Shown here: positions 1-6,417 of the stretch, piece after piece | Position numbering within the stretch: the stretch's first letter is position 1 | Layout of the letters: every line of letters begins with the position of its first letter | From: DATFPQ01 sp035264765 | Lineage (GTDB): Bacteria; Actinomycetota; Actinomycetes; Actinomycetales; Angustibacteraceae | NCBI GenBank assembly: GCA_035264765.1 | Contig: DATFPQ010000269.1 | Location: forward strand, 1-18,033 | Direction of reading: 5' to 3' | DNA length: 18,033 bases | Notes under the pieces: model-generated | What the model was told of the DNA's origin: nothing | Databases searched by the model: none | What the model saw: only the letters and a program-made list of their open reading frames with translations | Program-made: the position numbers and the translations under genes

Positions 1-127
1 GCGGTCCGCGCACCGCCGGACGACATCAGTGCCCCGACGTTGCGGCACGTGCGGCTCCGCCGGCACGGCACCGCCGGGGCGACCGGTTCGCCGACGCCCA
101 CCGTCGCGAAGACCACGCGGAGCCCGC
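1..127. other. Upstream stretch, no confident gene
   Basis: No gene can be assigned. One + frame (codons starting at base 1) is open and strongly G/C-rich at third positions, so it could be the 3' part of an upstream gene, but it has no stop before it runs into the next gene. Another + frame ends in a TGA at 129-131 that overlaps the next ATG as ATGA, the usual look of operon coupling, but its third-position composition is less typical of coding DNA. Translations of either frame are not recognisable. It is either the tail of an upstream iol-operon gene or a leader region. Confidence 0.3.
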
Positions 128-1066
128 ATGACGACGCACGAGACCTCCCCGGCCCTGTCGAGGCTGCGATTGGGGACCGCCCCGGACTCCTGGGGCGTCT
201 GGTTCGCGGACGACCCGCACCAGGTCAGCTGGCAGCGGTACCTCGACGAGGTGGTGGAGGCCGGGTACACCTGCACCGAGCTCGGGCCCTACGGCTACCT
301 TCCCACGAACGCCGAGCAGCTCCGGGACGAGCTCGCCAGCAGGAGCCTGCAGCTGACGGGCGGCGCGGTATTCGCCGGCCTGCACCGGGGCGCCGCCGCG
401 TACGAGCAGGCACTCGAGGCCTGCCGGGTGGAGGCGCGGCTCCTGACGGCGCTGGGCGCGCGCCACCTGGTGCTCCTGCCGGAGCAGTACACGGACATGC
501 ACACCGGTGACGTCACCGAGCCGGGCGAGCTCGCCCCCGAGCAGTGGAACGACCTGGTCACCGGGATGTCGAGGTTGGGCAAGGCGCTCGCCGAGGAGTT
601 CGACGTCTCGCTGGTCTTCCACCCGCACGTCGACACCCACGTCGACACCCAGGCGCGGGTCGAGCGCTTCCTTCAGGACACCGACCCGTCGTGGGTGTCG
701 CTCTGCCTCGATACCGGCCACATCTCCTACTGCGACGGCGACAACATCGCCATCATCCGCGCCTTCCCGGACCGCATCGGCTACGTGCACCTCAAGCAGA
801 TCAACCCCGACGTCGCCCGGCGGGCCCGCCAGGAGGGCCTGTCGTTCGCCGAGGCGGTGCAGCTCGGCGCGATGGTCGAGCCGCCCACGGGAATTCCGGC
901 CATGGAGCCGCTGCTCGCCGAGCTGGGGGCCCTGGACGCCGACCTGTTCGCCATCGTCGAGCACGACCTGTACCCGGTGGAGCCAGACGTCCCCGGACCC
1001 ATCGCCACGCGAACCCGCAAGTACTTCAACAGCTGCGGCCTCGGCCCCACACCCCGACGCGCATGA
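128..1066 (+). CDS. Sugar phosphate isomerase/epimerase family protein, IolE-like (inosose dehydratase/isomerase type)
   Basis: A 312-residue TIM-barrel protein of the xylose isomerase-like (AP endonuclease 2) superfamily. The N-terminus (LRLGTAPDSWGVWF) resembles the start of IolE/IolI-type proteins. Later segments carry the expected metal-ligand patterns: VFHPHVDTHVDT, CLDTGHISYCDGDN, GYVHLKQINPD and a C-terminal IVEHDLYP. The family binds a divalent metal and acts on inosose or related keto-sugars; IolE dehydrates 2-keto-myo-inositol in the cytoplasm. ATG 128 is preferred over the in-frame GTG at 29 because a GGAG lies 5 bases before it and the similarity starts just after it. The next gene is an IolG-type dehydrogenase, whose product would be an IolE/IolI substrate. 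Dehydratase versus isomerase cannot be decided from the sequence, so no symbol is given. Confidence 0.8.
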   Translation: MTTHETSPALSRLRLGTAPDSWGVWFADDPHQVSWQRYLDEVVEAGYTCTELGPYGYLPTNAEQLRDELASRSLQLTGGAVFAGLHRGAAAYEQALEACRVEARLLTALGARHLVLLPEQYTDMHTGDVTEPGELAPEQWNDLVTGMSRLGKALAEEFDVSLVFHPHVDTHVDTQARVERFLQDTDPSWVSLCLDTGHISYCDGDNIAIIRAFPDRIGYVHLKQINPDVARRARQEGLSFAEAVQLGAMVEPPTGIPAMEPLLAELGALDADLFAIVEHDLYPVEPDVPGPIATRTRKYFNSCGLGPTPRRA

Positions 1067-1127
1067 GCGCAGCACGGGACGACAACGCCTCGGGCGCGCC
1101 CGCACACGAGAGCAAGGAGCTCGACAG

Positions 1128-2141
1128 ATGACCGTTCGGGTCGGCGTCATCGGCGTCGGGATGATCGGGCAGGACCACATCCGTCGCATCACGACCGTAC
1201 TGTCAGGCTGCGCGGTGGTCGCGGTCACGGACGTCGACGCGGCCCGGGCCCAGGAGGTCGGCGGGGGCCTGGGGGGAGCGCGCGTGCACGCCACTGGTGA
1301 GGACCTCATCGCAGACCCGGACGTCGACGCCGTCCTGGTCGCCTCGTGGGGACCCACGCACGAGGAGTACGTGCTGGCGGCGATCGCGGCCGGCAAGCCG
1401 GTGTTCTGCGAGAAGCCTCTTGCGACGACCGAGGAGGCCTGCCTGCGCATCCTGGACGCCGAGGTCGCCGCCGGCCGGCGGCTCGTTCAGGTCGGCTATA
1501 TGCGCCGGTACGACGCCGCCTACCGCGCGCTGAAGGCGGTCGTCGACAGCGGCGCGATCGGCGCTCCATTGATGGTGCACTCCGCGCACCGCAACCCGTC
1601 CGTGCCGTCCCACTACACCCGCGAGATGGCCATCACCGACACCGCGGTGCACGACATCGACGTGGTGCGCTGGTTGCTCGGCGAGGAGATCGTGGCCGCG
1701 CGGGTGCTCACGCCGCGTCGCAGCAGGCACGGCGGCGACCTTCAGGACCCGCTGTTCCTGCTCTTCGAGACCGAGAGTGGCGCCTTGGTCGACGTCGAGA
1801 CGTCGGTCAACATCCGTTACGGGTACGACATCCGCGGCGAGGTGGTGGGCGAGGACGGCACTGCGGCCCTGGGTGAGTCCAGCCCGGTCGTCGTCCGGCG
1901 AGACGGCGGTGCGACGTCGGCCGTCCCGGTCGACTGGCGCGAGCGGTTCCTGCGCGCCTACGACGTGGAGATCCAGGAGTGGGTGGACGCGTGCGCGGCC
2001 GGGGAGTGCCGCGGCCCGAGCTCGTGGGACGGCTACGCCGCCGCCGTCGTCTCGGACGCCGCCGTCGAAGCATTGCATTCGGGCAACCGTATGCCGGTGC
2101 ACCTCCGCGAGCGGCCCGACCTGTACGCCAAGGCCCAGTGA
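1128..2141 (+). CDS. iolG: Gfo/Idh/MocA family oxidoreductase, probable myo-inositol 2-dehydrogenase
   Basis: A 337-residue NAD(P)-dependent dehydrogenase. The N-terminal Rossmann fold opens with GVIGVGMIGQDHIRRI, close to the IolG signature including the DHIRRI tail. The Gfo/Idh/MocA EKP motif follows (Lys96), then a C-terminal alpha/beta domain with DTAVHDIDVVRWLLG. Lys96, Asp171 and His175 line up with the Lys97/Asp172/His176 catalytic triad known from Bacillus subtilis IolG. The expected reaction is oxidation of myo-inositol (or scyllo-/chiro-inositol) to the inosose. An AAGGAG at 1114-1119 lies 8 bases before the ATG and settles the start. It is flanked by two sugar-isomerase TIM-barrel genes, fitting inositol breakdown. 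The exact polyol substrate is not proven. Confidence 0.82.
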   Translation: MTVRVGVIGVGMIGQDHIRRITTVLSGCAVVAVTDVDAARAQEVGGGLGGARVHATGEDLIADPDVDAVLVASWGPTHEEYVLAAIAAGKPVFCEKPLATTEEACLRILDAEVAAGRRLVQVGYMRRYDAAYRALKAVVDSGAIGAPLMVHSAHRNPSVPSHYTREMAITDTAVHDIDVVRWLLGEEIVAARVLTPRRSRHGGDLQDPLFLLFETESGALVDVETSVNIRYGYDIRGEVVGEDGTAALGESSPVVVRRDGGATSAVPVDWRERFLRAYDVEIQEWVDACAAGECRGPSSWDGYAAAVVSDAAVEALHSGNRMPVHLRERPDLYAKAQ

Positions 2142-2154
2142 CCGACCGCGCCGC

Positions 2155-2190
2155 GCCCATTCACAGGCCCGCTCACACGCCCGCCCACAC
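2155..2190 (+). repeat. Three degenerate 12-bp tandem repeats in the iolG-iolH gap
   Basis: Three consecutive 12-mers read GCCCATTCACAG, GCCCGCTCACAC and GCCCGCCCACAC. The last two differ at one base and the first two at three. They fill most of the 64-base gap between the dehydrogenase and the next gene and end just before its ribosome binding site. They may be a simple slippage expansion. No function can be assigned. Confidence 0.55.
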
Positions 2191-2205
2191 GTCCGGAGGA
2201 CTGCC

Positions 2206-3075
2206 GTGAAGCTTGCCCTCGACCCGACGATGTTCTTCCGCACCGTCCCCCTCCACGACATCCCCGGCCTGGTCGCCGACCTGGGCTACGAGTACCTGGA
2301 GATGGCGCCGCACGAGGAGTTCCTGCCCTTCTTCAAGCACCCGCGCGTCGACCGGGCCACGGTGGCGGCGTTCCGGTCCGCCGTCGAGGCGGCCGGCGTC
2401 CAGGTGGCGTCGGTGCTGCCGCTGTACCGGTGGTCCGGCCCGGACGAGGAGGAGCGCCGGGCCGCCGTGCGTTACTGGCGCCGCGCGATCGAGGTCAGCG
2501 TCGAGCTCGGCTGCGATGTGATGATCTCGGAGTTCAACGGCCGCCCCGAGGCCGCCAGCCTCAGCGAGGCGCAGTTCTGGAAGTCCATGGACGAGCTGCT
2601 CCCGGTGTTCGAGCGCGAGGGGATCAACCTCCGGCTGGAGCCGCACCCCGACGACTTCGTCGAGGACGGCCGCGTCGCCGTCGACATGATCCGGGGCATC
2701 AACTCACCGAACGTCACGTTCGAGTACTGCGCCCCGCACACCTTCCACATGGGCGGCGACATCGCCGGAATTATGGAACACGCCGGCGACCTGCTGACGC
2801 ACGTGCACGTGGCCGACTCCTTCGACCACCGGGCGTCGTCCGGGCTCCGCTACATCGTCAACCCGCCCGGTTCCACAGCCCGGATCCACCAGCACCTGGA
2901 CATCGGCCAAGGGGAGGTCGACTGGGACACCTTCTTCGGCACCCTCGGGCGGTTGGGCTTCGGCGACCGCGAGGACGCCGTCATGACCGTCTGCGTCTTC
3001 GCCTGGGAGGACCGCGCCCGCGAGTCCAGCCTGTTCATGCGCGAGCGCATCGCCACGTACACGAAGGACTGGTGA
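2206..3075 (+). CDS. iolH: Sugar phosphate isomerase/epimerase family protein, IolH-type
   Basis: A 289-residue TIM-barrel protein of the xylose isomerase-like superfamily. Several segments match what I recall of Bacillus IolH: GYEYLEMAPH, the phrase YRWSGPDEEERR, ELLPVFEREGI, PHTFHMGGDIAGIMEHAG, and RYIVNPPGS followed by HQHLDIGQGEVDWD. Likely metal ligands are in RLEPHPDDF, EYCAPHTF and HVHVADSFDH. IolH is part of inositol operons, but its reaction is not firmly established; an isomerase or epimerase step on an inositol-derived keto-sugar is the usual guess. The GTG start has a GGAGGA at 2195-2200, 5 bases upstream. The stop is followed after 3 bases by the tautomerase gene, so the two are probably co-translated. 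Confidence 0.78.
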   Translation: MKLALDPTMFFRTVPLHDIPGLVADLGYEYLEMAPHEEFLPFFKHPRVDRATVAAFRSAVEAAGVQVASVLPLYRWSGPDEEERRAAVRYWRRAIEVSVELGCDVMISEFNGRPEAASLSEAQFWKSMDELLPVFEREGINLRLEPHPDDFVEDGRVAVDMIRGINSPNVTFEYCAPHTFHMGGDIAGIMEHAGDLLTHVHVADSFDHRASSGLRYIVNPPGSTARIHQHLDIGQGEVDWDTFFGTLGRLGFGDREDAVMTVCVFAWEDRARESSLFMRERIATYTKDW

Positions 3076-3078
3076 CCC

Positions 3079-3468
3079 GTGCCGCTGGTTCGCATCGACC
3101 TGGTGGAGGGCCGCACCGACGAGGAAGTCGCCGCGGTCGCCGACACGGTGCAGGAGGTGATGGAGGAGGTGTTCGCCGCCCCGCCGCGCGACCGCTACCA
3201 GGTCATCACCGAGCACCGTCCCGGCCGACTGGTGCTCCAGGACACCGGGCTCGGCTTCGAGCGCACGGACAAGGTCGTGCTGGTGTCGGTGGTCCAGCAG
3301 GGACGCAGCACCGAGCAGAAGCAGGCGCTGTACGCGGCGCTCGCCGCGCGCCTGGAGGACAAGACCGGCCTTGCGTCGACCGACCTCGTGGTGTCGGTGA
3401 GCGAGAACACCCGGGCGGACTGGTCGTTCGGCCTTGGGCGGGCCCAGTTCCTGGAGGGCGACCTCTGA
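3079..3468 (+). CDS. Tautomerase family protein (Tautomerase_2 type)
   Basis: A 129-residue protein beginning Met-Pro-Leu-Val. Pro2 becomes the N-terminal catalytic base after Met removal in the 4-oxalocrotonate tautomerase superfamily. The sequence continues with VRIDLVEGRTDEEV, a mid-protein RYQVITEH segment and a late VVSVSENTRADWSFG, which is the pattern of the longer (about 130-residue) Tautomerase_2 proteins. It would interconvert keto and enol forms of a small cytosolic metabolite. The GTG start lies 3 bases after the iolH stop, so it appears to be the last gene of the inositol-type operon and may act on a dione/enol intermediate. That substrate assignment is inference. Confidence 0.82.
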   Translation: MPLVRIDLVEGRTDEEVAAVADTVQEVMEEVFAAPPRDRYQVITEHRPGRLVLQDTGLGFERTDKVVLVSVVQQGRSTEQKQALYAALAARLEDKTGLASTDLVVSVSENTRADWSFGLGRAQFLEGDL

Positions 3469-3470
3469 AG

Positions 3471-3521
3471 CCCGGTGAATTGACCTCCTGCGCCGCGGCC
3501 GGTGGTGCCCGGATTCACGGG
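3471..3521 (+). other. Inverted repeat after the iol operon, overlapping the guaB3 upstream region
   Basis: CCC-G-GTGAAT (3471-3480) pairs with ATTCAC-GGG (3513-3521), giving 9 pairs with one bulged G and a 32-base GC-rich loop. It lies directly after the tautomerase stop and ends 12 bases before the guaB3 -10 element. It could be a weak terminator without a U-tract or an operator-like element. The long loop keeps confidence low. Confidence 0.3.
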
Positions 3522-3533
3522 AGCCGTCCCCGG

Positions 3534-3548
3534 TAGCCTTTCCCGGTG
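3534..3548 (+). promoter_or_regulatory. Leaderless-type promoter of guaB3 (-10 TAGCCT, N6, GTG)
   Basis: TAGCCT at 3534-3539 fits the actinobacterial TAnnnT -10 consensus. The GTG of guaB3 begins at 3546, exactly where transcription would be expected to start, and no Shine-Dalgarno sequence precedes it. No convincing -35 is seen. The same geometry recurs at three other genes in this window. Confidence 0.65.
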
Positions 3549-4667
3549 AGCGAGATCGAGATCGGACGCGGCAAGCGCGGGCGACGCGCCTACTCCTTCG
3601 ACGACGTCGCCGTGGTGCCCAGCCGGCGCACGCGCGACCCCGAGGAGGTTTCGGTCGCCTGGCAGATCGACGCCTATCGGTTCGAGCTGCCGGTCATCGC
3701 GGCGCCGATGGACTCGGTGATGTCGCCGGCGACCTGCATCGCGCTCGGCCGCGCCGGCGGGCTCGGCGTCCTGGACCTCGAGGGGCTGTGGACCCGCTAC
3801 GAGGACCCCGAGCCGCTGCTCGCGGAGATCGCGGCGCTGGACGAGGCCGAGGCCACCCGCCGGATGCAGGAGATCTACGCCGAGGACATCAAGGCTGACC
3901 TGGTCGCCGAGCGGCTGCACCAGGTTCGCGAGGCCGGCGTCACGGTGGCCGGAGCGTTGTCGCCGCAGCGGACGCAGCAGCTGTGGAAGACCGTCGTGGA
4001 CGCCGGCGTCGACCTGTTCTTCATCCGTGGCACGACGGTCAGCGCCGAGCACGTGTCCGGCCGGGCCGAGCCACTGAACCTCAAGCGCTTCATCTACGAG
4101 CTCGATGTGCCGGTCGTCGTCGGCGGTTGCGCCACGTACACGGCGGCCCTGCACCTCATGCGCACCGGCGCGGCGGGCGTGCTCGTCGGGTTCGGGGGCG
4201 GCGCGGCGCACACCACGCGGACCACCCTGGGCATCCACGCGCCGATGGCCAGCGCCGTTGCGGACGTCGCAGCCGCCCGGCGCGACTACATGGACGAGTC
4301 CGGCGGTCGGTACGTCCACGTCATCGCGGACGGCGGCATGGGCCGATCGGGGGACCTCGCCAAGGCGGTCGCGTGCGGCGCGGACGCGATGATGCTCGGC
4401 GCGGCCCTGGCCCGCGCCGTGGAGGCTCCGGGACGCGGCTGGCACTGGGGACCCGAGGCGCACCACCCGCAGCTGCCGCGGGGCGAGCGGGTGCACGTCG
4501 GCACGCTGGGGACGTTGGGCGAGATCCTCGACGGACCCGGACGATCCGCCGACGGATCGACGAACCTGGTGGGCGCCCTGCGCCGCGCGATGGCGACCTG
4601 TGGGTACTCGGACCTCAAGGAGTTCCAGCGGGTCGAGGTCGTGGTCGCTCCGTACCAGCCGCGCTGA
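3546..4667 (+). CDS. guaB3: GuaB3 family IMP dehydrogenase-related protein
   Basis: A 373-residue (beta/alpha)8 protein of the IMPDH/GMP reductase family, beginning EIEIGRGKRGRRAYSFDDVAVVPSRRTRDPEEV as GuaB3 proteins do (shown here only as the family opening; key parts are GRGKRGRRAY and VPSRRTRDPEEV). It has no CBS domain pair, and includes APMDSVMSP and the IMP-phosphate region YVHVIADGGMGRSGDLAKA. The segment matching the IMPDH active-site loop reads GFGGGAAHTTRTTLGI, with His222 about where IMPDH has its catalytic cysteine. This resembles actinobacterial GuaB3 proteins, for which the reaction is less certain than for GuaB2. It has a leaderless-type GTG start. GuaB3 next to a ChoD-type gene is known from M. 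tuberculosis; the GuaB2 gene that often sits upstream is absent here. Confidence 0.92.
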   Translation: MSEIEIGRGKRGRRAYSFDDVAVVPSRRTRDPEEVSVAWQIDAYRFELPVIAAPMDSVMSPATCIALGRAGGLGVLDLEGLWTRYEDPEPLLAEIAALDEAEATRRMQEIYAEDIKADLVAERLHQVREAGVTVAGALSPQRTQQLWKTVVDAGVDLFFIRGTTVSAEHVSGRAEPLNLKRFIYELDVPVVVGGCATYTAALHLMRTGAAGVLVGFGGGAAHTTRTTLGIHAPMASAVADVAAARRDYMDESGGRYVHVIADGGMGRSGDLAKAVACGADAMMLGAALARAVEAPGRGWHWGPEAHHPQLPRGERVHVGTLGTLGEILDGPGRSADGSTNLVGALRRAMATCGYSDLKEFQRVEVVVAPYQPR

Positions 4668-4726
4668 CCCCGGGCGGTTCGCGCAAGAGGCCCCGATTCG
4701 GCGGATGCACGGCGGGTCGTCCGGAA

Positions 4727-4770
4727 CTGCCCGGTAAGCCCGTCGCGCGGAGGCCGGCTTACCAGGGCAG
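4727..4770 (+). terminator. Hairpin between guaB3 and gabD2 (possible terminator or operator)
   Basis: CTGCCC-GGTAAGCC (4727-4740) pairs fully with GGCTTACC-(A)-GGGCAG (4756-4770), giving 14 pairs with one bulged A and a 15-base loop. It lies 60 bases after the guaB3 stop, with no T-tract after it. It may end the guaB3 transcript. Because it overlaps a direct repeat that continues toward the gabD2 promoter, a regulatory role is an alternative. Confidence 0.5.
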
Positions 4771-4786
4771 CCCGCCGCGCGGAGGC
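4737..4786 (+). repeat. Pair of 18-bp direct repeats upstream of gabD2
   Basis: Bases 4737-4754 and 4769-4786 match at 17 of 18 positions (AGCCCGyCGCGCGGAGGC) with a 32-base period, close to three helical turns. The second copy ends about 42 bases before the gabD2 -10 element. The first copy lies partly in the loop and arm of the hairpin at 4727-4770. A regulator-binding pair is possible but unproven. Confidence 0.55.
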
Positions 4787-4827
4787 GGTTTCGTCCAGAG
4801 GTGCCGCGGACGGCGGGGCGGCGGTCC

Positions 4828-4842
4828 TAGGCTGGCGACATG
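4828..4842 (+). promoter_or_regulatory. Leaderless-type promoter of gabD2 (-10 TAGGCT, N6, ATG)
   Basis: TAGGCT at 4828-4833 is followed by 6 bases and then the ATG at 4840. There is no ribosome binding site before the ATG. The likely transcript start is the A of the ATG. No clear -35 is visible. Confidence 0.65.
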
Positions 4843-6417
4843 ACCGACACCGTGGTCGAGGCGGGTGGACGGTACGCGGTCGACCCCGCCGTGGTGCGGC
4901 GGCTGGCCCGGCGAGTAGTGGCCGGGCCCCGCGCCGCGACCACCATCACCGTCGCGCCGTTCACCGGCGCCCCCCTGGCCGAGCTGCCGCTGTCGACGCC
5001 GGACGACGTGGCGGTAGCCGTCGACGCCGCCCGCGCCGCCCAGCGCGCCTGGTCCCGGCGCTCGGTGGCCGAGCGGGCCCGTCCACTGCTGGTCCTGCAT
5101 GACCTCGTGCTGGACGCCCAGTCTGAGCTCCTGGACCTGATCCAGCTGCAGAACGGCAAGGCCCGGCTGTACGCGCTGGAGGAGGTCTTCGACGTCGCCG
5201 TCGTGGCGCGGCACTACGCCCGGCGCGCGTCGTCGTACCTGCGCCCCCGCCGTCGCGCAGGCGCGATACCGCTCCTCACGCAACCGGTGGAGCTGCGCCA
5301 CCCCAAGGGGGTCGTCGGCGTCATCGCCCCGTGGAACTACCCGCTCGCCCTCGCCATCAGCGACGCGCTGCCCGCGCTCGTGGCCGGGAACGGCGTCGTG
5401 ATCAAGCCCGACACGCAGACCGCGCTGGCCGCCCTGCGCGGGCTGGAGCTGCTCACCGAGGCCGGCGTGCCGGAGGGGCTGGTGCAGGTGGTCCTCGGCG
5501 ACGGGCCCACGGTTGGCTCGGCGCTCGTGGACGCCACCGACTACGTCGCCTTCACCGGCTCCACCCGCACCGGGCGCCAGGTGGCCGAGCGAGCCGGACG
5601 CCGGCTCATCGGCGCCAGCATGGAGCTGGGCGGCAAGAACTCTCTGTACGTCGCGGACGACGCCGACCTCGACCGCGCGGCGGAGGGCGCCGTGCGCGCC
5701 TGCTTCGCGAACACGGGACAGCTGTGCATCGGCATCGAACGCGTGCTCCTGCACGAGGAGGTCGCCGACGCCTTCCTGGACCGTTTCCTGGCGCGGGTGC
5801 GGCGGCTGCGGCTCGGGACCGGACTGGACTTCTCCGCCGACGTCGGCTCGCTGACCACACGGGGCCAGCTGGACGTCGTCACCCGGCACGTGGAGGACGC
5901 GGTGGCCCATGGGGCGCGCGTGCTGGCCGGCGGCCGGCCGCGGCCCGACGTCGGGCCGCTGTTCTACGAGCCGACCGTGCTGGACGGCGTCCCCCCGACG
6001 GCGACGTGCTACGGAGAGGAGACCTTCGGCCCGGTCGCCTCCGTCTACCGGGTCGCCGGTGACGACGAGGCGGTGGCGCGGGCGAACGAGGGCGACTACG
6101 GCCTCAACGCGAGCATCTGGACGAAGGACGTGGCCCGGGGACGGCGGATCGCGGCGCGGGTCGTCGCCGGCACGGTGAACGTGAACGAGGCCTACGGCGC
6201 CGCCTGGGGGAGCGTCGCGGCGCCGATGGGTGGCATGCGCGCCAGCGGGCTCGGCCGCAGGCATGGCGCCGAGGGCATCCACCGGTTCACCGAGGCGCAG
6301 AACGTCACGGCGCAGCACCTGCTGGGCCTCGGCATCCCGCCCGGGATGAGCCCGGAACAGTTCACCCGCACCATGACAACGACCCTGAGGCTGATGAAGC
6401 GCGTGGGTCTGAGGTGA
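4840..6417 (+). CDS. gabD2: Succinate-semialdehyde dehydrogenase (NADP+), GabD2-type aldehyde dehydrogenase
   Basis: A 525-residue aldehyde dehydrogenase superfamily enzyme expected to oxidise succinic semialdehyde (or a similar aldehyde) to the acid. It contains the NAD(P)-binding segments PKGVVGVIAPWNYPL and FTGSTRTGR. The general base is Glu262 in MELGGKN and the nucleophile is Cys296 in NTGQLCIGIERV. The C-terminal part has NVNEAYGAAWGSVAAPMGG and GLGRRHGAEG. The whole sequence, including the LQNGKARLYALEEVFDV region, strongly resembles M. tuberculosis GabD2 (Rv1731). The natural substrate here is not certain. The last codon and stop overlap the GTG of the next gene (GTGA), so the two proteins are probably translationally coupled and may act in one pathway. 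Confidence 0.88.
   Translation: MTDTVVEAGGRYAVDPAVVRRLARRVVAGPRAATTITVAPFTGAPLAELPLSTPDDVAVAVDAARAAQRAWSRRSVAERARPLLVLHDLVLDAQSELLDLIQLQNGKARLYALEEVFDVAVVARHYARRASSYLRPRRRAGAIPLLTQPVELRHPKGVVGVIAPWNYPLALAISDALPALVAGNGVVIKPDTQTALAALRGLELLTEAGVPEGLVQVVLGDGPTVGSALVDATDYVAFTGSTRTGRQVAERAGRRLIGASMELGGKNSLYVADDADLDRAAEGAVRACFANTGQLCIGIERVLLHEEVADAFLDRFLARVRRLRLGTGLDFSADVGSLTTRGQLDVVTRHVEDAVAHGARVLAGGRPRPDVGPLFYEPTVLDGVPPTATCYGEETFGPVASVYRVAGDDEAVARANEGDYGLNASIWTKDVARGRRIAARVVAGTVNVNEAYGAAWGSVAAPMGGMRASGLGRRHGAEGIHRFTEAQNVTAQHLLGLGIPPGMSPEQFTRTMTTTLRLMKRVGLR

Noticed and set aside
29..127. Earlier GTG start at 29 for the IolE-like gene
   Set aside because: The extra 33 residues are Arg/Pro-rich with no family similarity, and the ATG at 128 has its own GGAG.
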